Origin: Cephalothrix simula
Lineage: Eukaryota; Nemertea; Palaeonemertea; Archinemertea; Cephalotrichidae
DNA length: 64,000 nucleotides
NCBI GenBank assembly: GCA_035591015.1
Contig: JAXIUW010240284.1
Span: forward strand, 1-64,000
Direction: 5' to 3'
Part shown: in pieces, positions 26,370-34,268 of the stretch
How positions within the stretch are numbered: the first letter of the stretch is position 1
Layout of the letters: the number at the start of each line of letters is the position of its first letter
Made by a program: the position numbers and the translations under genes
The notes under the pieces: model-generated
Database searches by the model: none
What the model was told of the DNA's origin: nothing
The model's input: only the letters and a program-made list of their open reading frames with translations

Positions 26370-27560
26370 TTATAGCTCTTGCAAGCCGTCAGAATATACA
26401 ACCTCTTTTTCTTCTTCAGCTGACTCGGGCTCGGCCGCTAAACGAGAAGGCTTTGCCGCAGCATCTTCAGCCGATACTCTAAGAGCCGCATCAGCATGTG
26501 ACTCAACCTTTACCTCGGCAGTAGATGCAATTTCTTCACGACTCTTGCCATCACTAGGTCGCTCAATGTAAACGTGCTCTTCTTTGCTGAGGCCGTCAAT
26601 TTCAACGCCAGCATCTCTGGTTACCTCAGATGCTTGAATCAAAATACTTTCTAGCAATTCTCGTGAACGCTGGGCAGCCTCATCCATTAAGTCAATGCGA
26701 TTCAGCTTGTCATAATAAAGATCTGCCGCATCATACTTGTAGATGTCTGAAACATCGTTTAAGAACAGCGTTTGAATATTAGAAACTTTATTAATCAAAC
26801 GCCTACGGATACCCGTTTTGGTGGTTACTTGATTAAGCACATTTTCTAACTCACGATAAAGCAGTTCTTCTCTGACGGGCAAATGTCTGTCATGCAAATC
26901 ATCGTAGGCGCCAAGTCTTTGCAGAATAATGCTTTCTAGGTTGTAGTAAATTTGGTCAATAATGTTTTCACCACCAGAAATAGGAAAGAACACCGTTAAG
27001 CGTTGCACCGCCGGACCAAAGTTATAAATCCGCACTCCAACATGCATTGACAGGCACTTTCTAAAACTATCTTTATAGAAGGTATCACGCCTAAACTCTG
27101 GCATATCGTCTACCAAATGAAAGTCGCGCATTAACCTGCCAGCAACCTCGTTGTGCAACAGTGCCGTACTCAGATTTCTTTCTGCCTCGCGGCGGATAAT
27201 ACTGGTATCTTGACCCTCTAAAATTAAAGTTGTAAAGCCGTGATGAGTAGCTTTGGGATCTGCTGAAAGGTAATACCCCCACAGTTTCTGATAAATAAGA
27301 GTGGCTAAGTTTACATATATCTTATCTAAATCGCCTTTGGTTGGTATAGATAGGGTAGTTGACATGGCATTGCAGTACGGACTATCTACCGTAAACCTTA
27401 TGCTGGTTTCTATCTGAATGAAATTCTTCAGTGATTCGGCAATATTTCTGATGTAAGAAGGAACATCATCGTAACGCTCTACTACTTGTAGATCTTCTGG
27501 TCTCTGGTACAACCGGCCTAATCCACGCTCTAACGAATGCCATACGTATTGCTCGCTCAT
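26370..27560 (-). CDS. Unrecognised protein with acidic C-terminal tail
   Basis: A 396-residue soluble protein I do not recognise. Residues 1 to about 310 look globular with mixed alpha and beta segments (ETSIRFTVDSPYCNAMSTTLSI, RLTVFFPISGGENIIDQIYYNL in pattern). The last 75 residues are acidic and alanine-rich (KEEHVYIERPSDGKSREE, then EPESAEEEKEVVYSDG) and probably disordered. There is no signal peptide or membrane span. An AGGAGA ribosome site lies 4 nt before the ATG, so it is surely expressed. It is a single gene, convergent with ddl and divergent from pyrE across a 530-bp spacer. Confidence 0.75.
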   Translation of the reverse strand: MSEQYVWHSLERGLGRLYQRPEDLQVVERYDDVPSYIRNIAESLKNFIQIETSIRFTVDSPYCNAMSTTLSIPTKGDLDKIYVNLATLIYQKLWGYYLSADPKATHHGFTTLILEGQDTSIIRREAERNLSTALLHNEVAGRLMRDFHLVDDMPEFRRDTFYKDSFRKCLSMHVGVRIYNFGPAVQRLTVFFPISGGENIIDQIYYNLESIILQRLGAYDDLHDRHLPVREELLYRELENVLNQVTTKTGIRRRLINKVSNIQTLFLNDVSDIYKYDAADLYYDKLNRIDLMDEAAQRSRELLESILIQASEVTRDAGVEIDGLSKEEHVYIERPSDGKSREEIASTAEVKVESHADAALRVSAEDAAAKPSRLAAEPESAEEEKEVVYSDGLQEL

Positions 27561-28088
27561 ACGATCTCCTAACTAATATTAAAAAAACTGTTCAATCTAT
27601 AAATAAAACTGTAAACAAAAAACTATCAACAAACTGCTACCAAACGATCTTATCATGTCGCCATGGTATTAATAGCTAACTATACGCTGTTTAAGATAGA
27701 TATGTCTAGCCATACTGCCAGATTTTTTACCACCAAAAACTTACTTCTATACAACTCTTATGCCTATTTTATGCCTGCCATCTTATGTCTACCAATGAAA
27801 ATCCAGAGCCAATCCTAAGCATCGGTTAAAAAACAGATAACCTCAAAAGTTCTATCGACTGGAGGCTCAGAGCGTTCTGCAGCGGCATCTACAAATTTTG
27901 GTTGTTGAATAAATCATACAACGCCAGCATTACAGTATAAGGTAAGCTAGGCATAGTTTCAAGCTGTTTATTTTAACGATGTTATTATAAAACTTGCTTT
28001 ATACTAGCTTGCTTATTATTTGAATATTAGAATAATAAATTACTCTTAATGACTATCTATCGTAGAGTTCATTTAGACCAGAAGGACA
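27561..28088. other. Long divergent spacer before pyrE
   Basis: About 530 bp without a supported gene. Its left part is AT-rich and is presumably the promoter region of the minus-strand gene. Near pyrE a TATACT box occurs at 28000-28005 without a convincing -35. I see no uridine-sensing leader peptide or attenuator hairpin and no known non-coding RNA. Confidence 0.4.
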
Positions 28089-28745
28089 ATGCCTAACGTT
28101 ACCAGCCGAATTACAGAAGAGCAACATGCTTTATTTAATTTAGCCTTAAAAACTAATGCTCTACGGTTCGGAGATTTTCAACTGAAAAACGGTCAGCCAT
28201 CACCATATTTTTTTAATGCCGGAGAGTTTAACTCTGCTCAAACCTTAGCAGAGCTGGCCCAGTTTTATGCTAAGGTGATTATAGATTCTGGCCTAAAGCC
28301 TACGCATATTTATGGTCCGGCCTACAAGGGAATTCCGCTGTGCGTAGCTGTGGCTACGGCTCTCTATAACCATAAGGAAGGGTTCAACACGCACTGGTTT
28401 TTTGATCGAAAAGAAACCAAGCAACACGGTGATAAGGGTGATTTTGTAGGACACCTCCCTGATAAAAACTCGGTGATTGTAGTTGTAGATGATGTCATCA
28501 CCGATGGCGCAACTAAACGTTTGGCCCTGGGCAAAATTGAGCATAACTTTGGTTGCCGCCCCCGCCTATTGGTAATTGCCTTAGACCGCATGGAGAGTAC
28601 CTTAGACTTAGGGATAGAGGTAAAATCTCTGCTTAGTCTTGAGGATATTATTGCCTTTATTAAAGCCTCAACAGATACTGCACTGCGCCAGCATTTACCC
28701 GAACTAGAGGAGTATCATCAGCGAAAAACGATTAAAACTGGTTAA
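28089..28745 (+). CDS. pyrE: Orotate phosphoribosyltransferase
   Basis: A 218-residue enzyme that adds ribose-5-phosphate from PRPP to orotate in UMP synthesis. The PRPP motif is VIVVVDDVITDGATK (about residues 128-143). Other family blocks are LKNGQPSPYFFNAGEF at the orotate site, YGPAYKGIPL, and RKETKQHGDKGDFVG with the mobile-loop lysines. The length matches gammaproteobacterial PyrE. An AGAAGGA ribosome site lies 4 nt before the ATG. With pyrG it gives two pyrimidine genes in the window, though they are far apart. Confidence 0.96.
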   Translation: MPNVTSRITEEQHALFNLALKTNALRFGDFQLKNGQPSPYFFNAGEFNSAQTLAELAQFYAKVIIDSGLKPTHIYGPAYKGIPLCVAVATALYNHKEGFNTHWFFDRKETKQHGDKGDFVGHLPDKNSVIVVVDDVITDGATKRLALGKIEHNFGCRPRLLVIALDRMESTLDLGIEVKSLLSLEDIIAFIKASTDTALRQHLPELEEYHQRKTIKTG

Positions 28746-28791
28746 GACCTACTTTACGCAGGCCACAGCAGACTTCAAAGAAGCTCAAAAG

Positions 28792-29097
28792 ATGCTTAAA
28801 AAGAGTCCGAGTGGTCAGTTATATATAATGGTTCAGGCGGCTATTAATGCCCTAACCGCTGTTTGCTACACTAAGCCTAGGGTGGTGCAATTGCCCCTAA
28901 ATCAGCCACGGCAGTTGCTAAGGATTTGCCAAGAAACTGAGGCAGACTTTGCTCAGCTAAACCCAGACTGCGCCAAACTGGCTGATTATTTGGATAACGC
29001 AGAACCTACTAAGGCCGACAATCTAAGCAGCCTAGCCTCTACGAGAAACATTATTGAGTATTGCCGAATTTTTTTGCAGAAAGGTCGCTTTATCTAA
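28792..29097 (+). CDS. Small helical protein after pyrE (HEPN-like?)
   Basis: A 101-residue frame with protein-like composition: a helix LYIMVQAAINALTAVCYTK, a second NQPRQLLRICQETEADFAQL, and a final helix NIIEYCRIFLQKGRFI. The open frame reaches back to 28708, and the codons between pyrE's stop and the ATG also read well, so the true start may be earlier, perhaps a non-standard codon overlapping pyrE. The helix pattern recalls small HEPN-type bundles, but the RNase motif is not visible. No strong ribosome site precedes the ATG. This is a weak call on function and a moderate one on existence. Confidence 0.45.
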   Translation: MLKKSPSGQLYIMVQAAINALTAVCYTKPRVVQLPLNQPRQLLRICQETEADFAQLNPDCAKLADYLDNAEPTKADNLSSLASTRNIIEYCRIFLQKGRFI

Positions 29098-29159
29098 CTG
29101 CATTTAACCGTTAGAACAGTTCTTAGAGCCAACCTGAATCGGAACATGCTGAAAGTAAA

Positions 29160-29186
29160 ATTGCTAAAACTAGGGTTAGTAGCAAT
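29160..29186. terminator. Hairpin between convergent genes
   Basis: ATTGCTA (29160-29166) and its complement (29180-29186) form a stem that continues inside with AAC/GTT around loop TAGG. It lies 63 nt after the small ORF and before the convergent lipoprotein gene. No immediate T-run follows; a run of seven T comes about 30 nt later. Confidence 0.35.
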
Positions 29187-29278
29187 AAGATAGAATGAGC
29201 TTCTCTTTTTTTGAGCAATTCCTTCATACATAAATATACGCAGGCTAATCAAAAAAAGTTTCGCAAACCTGTAAGCAA

Positions 29279-29321
29279 GCACTGTGGGCGGGCATTGTGA
29301 GCAGGCATTGTGAGTAGGCAT
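29279..29321. repeat. 13-bp tandem repeat, three units
   Basis: Units GCACTGTGGGCGG (29279-29291), GCATTGTGAGCAG (29292-29304) and GCATTGTGAGTAG (29305-29317), followed by a further GCAT. The array lies in the convergent spacer, 14 bp before the stop of the lipoprotein gene. Confidence 0.7.
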
Positions 29322-29334
29322 ACCAAGCCTCGGC

Positions 29335-30543
29335 TTAGGGCACAACCACATTAGGCATAGTTGAAAAAGTTATATTGGTAGCACTGGCCGTTGTGGGTTC
29401 ATTGGTGATGCTGGCTTGGTCAGCACCAATGTTCGGCAATATAGTGGGGCAGGTGGTGGCTACCAGACTTGCGCTAGAAGCAGGGTCTTGGTCAGCTTTG
29501 CAGGCAGAGCCTTGGGCTACGTGTCTATAGACTAAATTATTGCCAGAGTAAAGCGACTTCAGAACTCCGCTATTAGTTATGGCGGTGGTGGGTACTCCTC
29601 CACCAAATTTAATTAAAAGATTGCTCTCTGTGCCTCCAACATACGCACCGCCATTGCCATTTTTATCTATTACATAGCGACTGGCTACGCTTAGGTCGCC
29701 TATGCTGCTTGGAACTAGATTCTTAATATTGGTTTGCTGTTGATTAGTGATAAAACCCAGAGTATTCCCAGAGCTTAATAAAACAATATTTGAGACGGCA
29801 TTGGTGCCATTTATTTTGATGGTAATAGTAATATCGTAACCAGTGCTGCTTTTGCTATAGGCTATGTGTGCCTGATAGGGGCTAGCCGCAATGCCGCTAG
29901 ACATTTCAATATTTACGCTTCCGCTGCTGGTTCCATCAAGGCCAGAAAAAGTTCCGCTAATTTTAGTTACCCCTGATAGGTTGTCAAAATAGCCCTTAAG
30001 ACTGCCGATAGCCGTTTTAGCCTGAGTAACATCAATATAAAAAACAAAATTATCGCTTTCGGTTGAGCTGACTGAGGCTGAGGGTGCATCGCTAGTATTA
30101 GCACTGGTGCCCGTAGTTGTAGCGATTTGCCAATGCTTAGTGGCTGATTTTAAGTTGCGCACTATGTAATGCTGTCCGCTTGAGCTGGGCTTACCAGAGC
30201 CAGAGATTAACTCTGGGGAACCATCTTCAAATGCTTTTACTTCTTCAGCAAGTTTATCAAGTTGATGGCGGATGGCGGTGCCATTGCCGTAATTGATGAA
30301 GATTTTAAGCATTTTATTTGTAACCACTTCCTGCAAAGATAGTGGCCACGAACCGGGATTACTACCGCCGCTAACCGTAGGCGTGCCATATTGCTCGCCT
30401 TCGGCAAAGGTGGTAGGCTCTGGCGCAGAATAAAGTGCTTTGGGCAAGCTTACCGTGATGCTTTCATATTCTTCTTTCTTACCACACCCTCCTAATAGCA
30501 GTCCGCAGGCCAGCATAGCTAGTATTGAGTACTTAATGTACAT
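29335..30543 (-). CDS. Unrecognised large lipoprotein
   Basis: About 402 residues. The signal peptide ends in a clear lipobox (LACGLLLGGC), so the mature protein is lipid-anchored, and GKKEEY after the Cys does not carry the inner-membrane Asp+2 signal. The mature part is rich in Ser, Thr, Gly and Asn, with many beta-prone stretches (DNFVFYIDVTQ, GSVNIEMSSGIAASPYQAHIAYS in pattern). A central helix (RHQLDKLAEEVKAFED) is the only strongly helical part. Two C-terminal cysteines may form a disulphide. The frame continues 23 codons upstream, but the ATG before YIKYSIL fits a signal peptide. I do not recognise a family. Surface exposure is likely but not shown. Confidence 0.72.
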   Translation of the reverse strand: MYIKYSILAMLACGLLLGGCGKKEEYESITVSLPKALYSAPEPTTFAEGEQYGTPTVSGGSNPGSWPLSLQEVVTNKMLKIFINYGNGTAIRHQLDKLAEEVKAFEDGSPELISGSGKPSSSGQHYIVRNLKSATKHWQIATTTGTSANTSDAPSASVSSTESDNFVFYIDVTQAKTAIGSLKGYFDNLSGVTKISGTFSGLDGTSSGSVNIEMSSGIAASPYQAHIAYSKSSTGYDITITIKINGTNAVSNIVLLSSGNTLGFITNQQQTNIKNLVPSSIGDLSVASRYVIDKNGNGGAYVGGTESNLLIKFGGGVPTTAITNSGVLKSLYSGNNLVYRHVAQGSACKADQDPASSASLVATTCPTILPNIGADQASITNEPTTASATNITFSTMPNVVVP

Positions 30544-31085
30544 ACCGCTTTTATAATTCACAGGCTTATATTTTTTGTGTGGATACATTCTCAGATGCCT
30601 TGAAAGGTTCACTGCCTTGCTGTAGATAGCATCTAGCTTCGGTACTTGCCGAAAAGATGTCTATCCAGACTTTTACGCAGCATAATTATACATTGCACCA
30701 TTAAATGACGCAATTTTTTGAGCTTGCAGTACTATTTAGGCACTGATGCCTCGTCAGAGCTTTGCTGGCAAAAAGATTACCGCACTCAAGGCATTTAGAT
30801 ATACTTAACATGTGCACTTTGGCAGGTAAGCCAATATTTTTGAGGCTAAAAACTGTGGCTCAAATAATCTAGTACCATATACCTTTTGCGGTAGTGATGC
30901 CTTGCTTTTAGAACCCAGCCCCTTTAGCCATTAGTAGCCTGGTAATCATCTCAGCAATCAGCCCAGCCTTCAATATAGCTTCTACAGAAGATATTACCGG
31001 CTAAGCCAGCAAGGGTTTAAGCCAGATTTATTCTATCTTGCTCTATCTTGCTCTGTCTTATTCTACTTATTCTATTCTATTTCTA
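30544..31085. other. Gene-free spacer with pyrimidine-rich tandem repeat
   Basis: No coding frame is supported. From 31032 a 10-bp unit repeats: TCTATCTTGC at 31032-31041 and 31042-31051, then TCTGTCTTAT at 31052-31061, fading into TCTAT repeats up to about 31085, directly against the stop codon of the next gene. The remainder is AT-rich, and I see no clear promoter. Confidence 0.5.
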
Positions 31086-32231
31086 TTATTGAGCCGTAAA
31101 TAATTGCTCAAAGTCACACTCAATCAAGCCCGGACAGAGCGTGCTTAGATAATCGCTACGGTCAAACTTTTTAAGTTCTGCTAAAAGCTCATTGTTGGGA
31201 GTTGCGGCACTGATAACCGCTGGCAGATTAGGACAACTAGCAGTTGCCCCACACAGAATAGGCTGTTTTAGTTTAGCCAGAAAGCTGCCCATATACAAAA
31301 CGCCAAGCCGCTCCTGCTGATGATAGGTTTGGGCGCCGTTAACATCATAGGCATAGGTATTTTCTTCAGTAATACGAAAGAACTCGGTTAGATTACTGAT
31401 TAAAAAAGTTTGCTCGCCACTAAGCACTAACTGTCTTATTGCCATAGTACCAGCGTCAGCATTGACTAAGGCATTAATCATTTTTGCTGCGGGGGTCTCT
31501 TGCCCAAATTGACTGCGGTAATCGGGATCAAAAATTATTTTAGGTTCAAGCCGGGCTTTAAGTCTAATCAGCTGTTCTGATTGATTAAAACTGACAGCAG
31601 CCCAGGCCGTCGCCTTAGAATCAGGCTTAGAAGCATGGTTAGTTCCTAGTTTATAGTAGGCAACCCAATGTGTGCCGGTCTCGTTGCGTTCTGTGTCTAT
31701 GCGCAGTGCTAGCAAGGCATCAGGTGCTAATATTTTGCGCCGCAGGCTTAGAGAAAAGCTGGTATTACTAAGACGTCTGAGGCGGCCAATCTCAGCATCT
31801 TCAGCGTCATACCATATATAGTTGACAGAACTGTAGTTATCTTTGGTAACCAAAACCTTAAATGGCGCAAAGGCACGTGGCGGTAAGATATATTCGCCAA
31901 TGGCAGTATCTACTACTCTTACCGATGCAAGCCAGTCTTGGGCTAGGCACTGCCACTTCGTAGACAATCCAACCAAAAACAAGAGCAGGTTTTGTGGACT
32001 ATCAAATGGTGCCGGCTGAACAGCACCCTTAAAGTAGCAAGGCCGGTCTTGATTAATTAATCCCCCGGTGAGCATGGCCGGCGTCATTTTATAAAGCTGA
32101 GGAGCCTCAATTGGCACATTGCCCAGTTTAGTTGGCATCTCACAGGCTGTGATAGCCATAACCTGTACTATCAGAGCAGTTATGATTACATGGCGTTGGC
32201 TAATTGCTGCTAAGAGACCCTCGCCGAACAT
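31086..32231 (-). CDS. Unrecognised probable lipoprotein
   Basis: A 381-residue protein with a hydrophobic N-terminus (VIITALIVQVMAITAC) ending in an acceptable lipobox. The mature part has mixed beta and alpha content and eight or so further cysteines (PCYFKG, WQCLAQDW, ILCGATASCPNLP, LCPGLIECDFEQL), suggesting disulphides in an oxidising compartment. Its start lies 2 nt after the stop of the Na+/Ca2+ exchanger gene, so the pair are cotranscribed and probably coupled. I recognise no family. A role connected to ion exchange is only a guess from the tight pairing. Confidence 0.7.
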   Translation of the reverse strand: MFGEGLLAAISQRHVIITALIVQVMAITACEMPTKLGNVPIEAPQLYKMTPAMLTGGLINQDRPCYFKGAVQPAPFDSPQNLLLFLVGLSTKWQCLAQDWLASVRVVDTAIGEYILPPRAFAPFKVLVTKDNYSSVNYIWYDAEDAEIGRLRRLSNTSFSLSLRRKILAPDALLALRIDTERNETGTHWVAYYKLGTNHASKPDSKATAWAAVSFNQSEQLIRLKARLEPKIIFDPDYRSQFGQETPAAKMINALVNADAGTMAIRQLVLSGEQTFLISNLTEFFRITEENTYAYDVNGAQTYHQQERLGVLYMGSFLAKLKQPILCGATASCPNLPAVISAATPNNELLAELKKFDRSDYLSTLCPGLIECDFEQLFTAQ

Positions 32232-32232
32232 G

Positions 32233-33294
32233 TTAGCCGTAGGTTAAAGACAATAACTTCGCCACGAAGAGCCCATAGACTATCAGCATAAACAAGCCCT
32301 CGCCACGATTTATTTTAAGGTCTAATCCGGCGAACATGAAAATTATTAAGGTTAATGCGTAGAAGGGATATTGAAAAAAAGCAACCGTTTCTGTCTCAAC
32401 AATCAACCCTTGCTTAGAGCCAATAAATGGAGCCATAAGAGCCGGCACGCCCAACACAATAAAAGTATTAAACATGTTTGAGCCGGTAATATTGCCCATA
32501 ACCATCCCAAACTGACCTTTGCGTACGGCCTTCATAGAAACCACCAGTTCTGGCAATGAAGTGCCCAAGGCCACAATGCTGGCCGCCACCACAGATGTAT
32601 ACAAAGATAGCGATTGCGCCAAATCAACTGCAGCCTGAATGGTATAGTGTGCGCCGATAGGTAGCCCCACTAAGCCAATCAGCAATGATGTTGCAATTTT
32701 CAGCTTATCACCAAAGGGCATCTTAAAAGTTTCTGAGTTATCAGTTTTGTTATCAGTTTTAATATCAGTGGCATCGCTGACATTTGAGGAATGCCCTGAG
32801 CCATAATAGAATATGTAAATAACATAGCAGATAACTAATAGAGCGCCCTCCCAAGGGCTAACCACGGGCGGGTCGCTAAGGTCGCCACTAAAAATGCTTT
32901 GCCATTCTGAAAAATTTTGAGGATAGATAAACGTGCCGACAATAACCAAGCTCATCATCAAAACAGGCATTTCTCCTGAAAGAATCCGACGCTCAAACTT
33001 GCATGATTTACCAATGACAGCTACTGCGCCAATAATCAACAGAATATTAGCCACGTTAGAACCCAGCACGGTTCCCAGCACCATTTCGCTATTGCCATTA
33101 TAAACCGCAAAGGTTGCTGCAGCCCATTCAGGAATAGAGGTGCCGACCGCCAAAACGATTACGCCGATAGAAAATGGTGACAGCCCTAGCCAAGAACCTA
33201 GCTTTTCACCACCATCTAAAAGTCTATCTGCGCTAAAAATGAGTACGGCCACACCGACCGCCAGAATAACTAAGGCTTGAATAGTACTAAGCAC
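32233..33294 (-). CDS. CaCA-family Na+/Ca2+ exchanger
   Basis: A 353-residue inner-membrane exchanger with ten hydrophobic segments and two alpha repeats. The first is AVGTSIPEWAAATFAVYNG with VLGSNVANILLIIG; the second is ALGTSLPELVVSMKAVRKG with ITGSNMFNTFIVLG. The acidic residues Glu in GTSxPE that bind cations are present in both. The central cytoplasmic loop is acidic and Asn/Asp-rich (SDATDIKTDNKTDNSE). It belongs to the YrbG-like bacterial branch that exchanges Ca2+ for Na+ or H+. It is followed at once by a lipoprotein gene in the same operon. Confidence 0.92.
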   Translation of the reverse strand: MLSTIQALVILAVGVAVLIFSADRLLDGGEKLGSWLGLSPFSIGVIVLAVGTSIPEWAAATFAVYNGNSEMVLGTVLGSNVANILLIIGAVAVIGKSCKFERRILSGEMPVLMMSLVIVGTFIYPQNFSEWQSIFSGDLSDPPVVSPWEGALLVICYVIYIFYYGSGHSSNVSDATDIKTDNKTDNSETFKMPFGDKLKIATSLLIGLVGLPIGAHYTIQAAVDLAQSLSLYTSVVAASIVALGTSLPELVVSMKAVRKGQFGMVMGNITGSNMFNTFIVLGVPALMAPFIGSKQGLIVETETVAFFQYPFYALTLIIFMFAGLDLKINRGEGLFMLIVYGLFVAKLLSLTYG

Positions 33295-33868
33295 TTTGAG
33301 CTACCATGTGTGAGTAATTTATTAAATGGCGAAGGAATCTGCCTGCCAGCAAAGCCGACACGAAGGTTATTAAATACCACAATTGGTAACGGTCAACTGG
33401 CAATTCACACATACTAGCAGTATCTGCGCAAAAAAGATATAGCTCACTAATATATGACTAAAGTATGACTAAAAATTACAGGAGACTATATTAGAAGGCA
33501 GGGCTATTGAATATATGACTATTAAAGATACGACAATTGTAGAGACTTATGGCTGTTTATAGAGATTTGTAGAAATTTATAGATTGCTTACATAAGCAAG
33601 GTTATATACTTGCTTAGTTACGCACTTACTCATTTATATTTATTATATATACTATAATATTATACTTTCTCTTATACTTTCTTTTATATTATGTATAGCT
33701 CTATGTAGTTCTATGTAGTTCTATGTAGTTCTATGTAACTCTATATAGTGCATAGCAGTTTTTATCTTAGTGGCGCAATTAGCTTTAAGCGATATTTTCG
33801 TAAACATAACTTACTTGTGTATAGTAACCAATAAATGCTAGCTTATGTACCCAATAAGATTGCCGACT
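33295..33868. other. Spacer upstream of tRNA-Leu, with hairpin and possible promoter
   Basis: No gene is supported in about 570 AT-rich bp. A perfect 7-bp hairpin lies at 33584-33599 (TTGCTTA, loop CA, TAAGCAA). A TATAGT box at 33820-33825 with TTCGTA 17 nt before it is a possible tRNA promoter 44 nt upstream of the mature 5' end. A 10-bp tandem repeat, listed separately, lies between. Confidence 0.4.
33701..33745. repeat. 10-bp tandem repeat, three perfect units
   Basis: CTATGTAGTT occurs three times perfectly (33701-33730), followed by CTATGTAACT and CTATA, and preceded by a degenerate copy. The period equals about one helical turn. It lies about 125 bp upstream of the tRNA gene. Confidence 0.8.
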
Positions 33869-33951
33869 GGCCCTGTGGCGGAACTGGTAGACGCATGCGC
33901 CTCAAAAGTGCACGCCTTCTGGGCATGGGAGTTCGAGTCTCCCCGGGGCCA
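33869..33951 (+). tRNA. tRNA-Leu (anticodon CAA)
   Basis: All class II tRNA parts are present. The acceptor GGCCCTG pairs with CGGGGCC with one G-T wobble. The D-arm contains GGTAGACGCA. The anticodon stem TGCGC/GTGCA holds loop CTCAAAA, so the anticodon is CAA and reads UUG. A long variable arm and the T-arm (GGGAG, TTCGAGT, CTCCC) follow. The discriminator base is A, and CCA is not encoded (the next bases are GCT), so it must be added by a nucleotidyltransferase. Confidence 0.96.
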
Positions 33952-33995
33952 GCTAGTGCTTTCATATTAAATATCTTGCCATACCTCAAGCTAGC

Positions 33996-34013
33996 AAAAG
34001 CTGAGAGCTTTTT
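33996..34013 (+). terminator. Rho-independent terminator of tRNA-Leu
   Basis: AAAAGCT (33996-34002), loop GAG, AGCTTTT (34006-34012): a 7-bp stem running into five T, 45 nt after the tRNA. Confidence 0.65.
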
Positions 34014-34268
34014 AAGCCTCTCTATCTCTAGCTGGCCTCGCCAATGGTTGTAGCCATTATTATTATTTAATTGATGCTTAATTATAAACTGCTGAACAAA
34101 GAGCCTGCTCAACGGTGCCACACATAAACACAGCACCTCTAGAGATTCAGAGCATCAACTAGCTTACCTTACTAGTTATTCTGCTAATTACTTGCTAGTT
34201 ACTTACCGGTGATTCACTATTAAGTTGTGCCTTGTAAGTTATGGCCAAGGCTGGTCTAAAAAAGGAAA

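Noticed and set aside
27561-28088. Riboswitch or known non-coding RNA upstream of pyrE
   Set aside because: No PyrR site, attenuator, SRP RNA, RNase P, tmRNA or 6S core sequence was recognisable.
33835-34136. Overlapping open frames on both strands over the tRNA gene
   Set aside because: They read through tRNA-Leu and its terminator and have no coding character.
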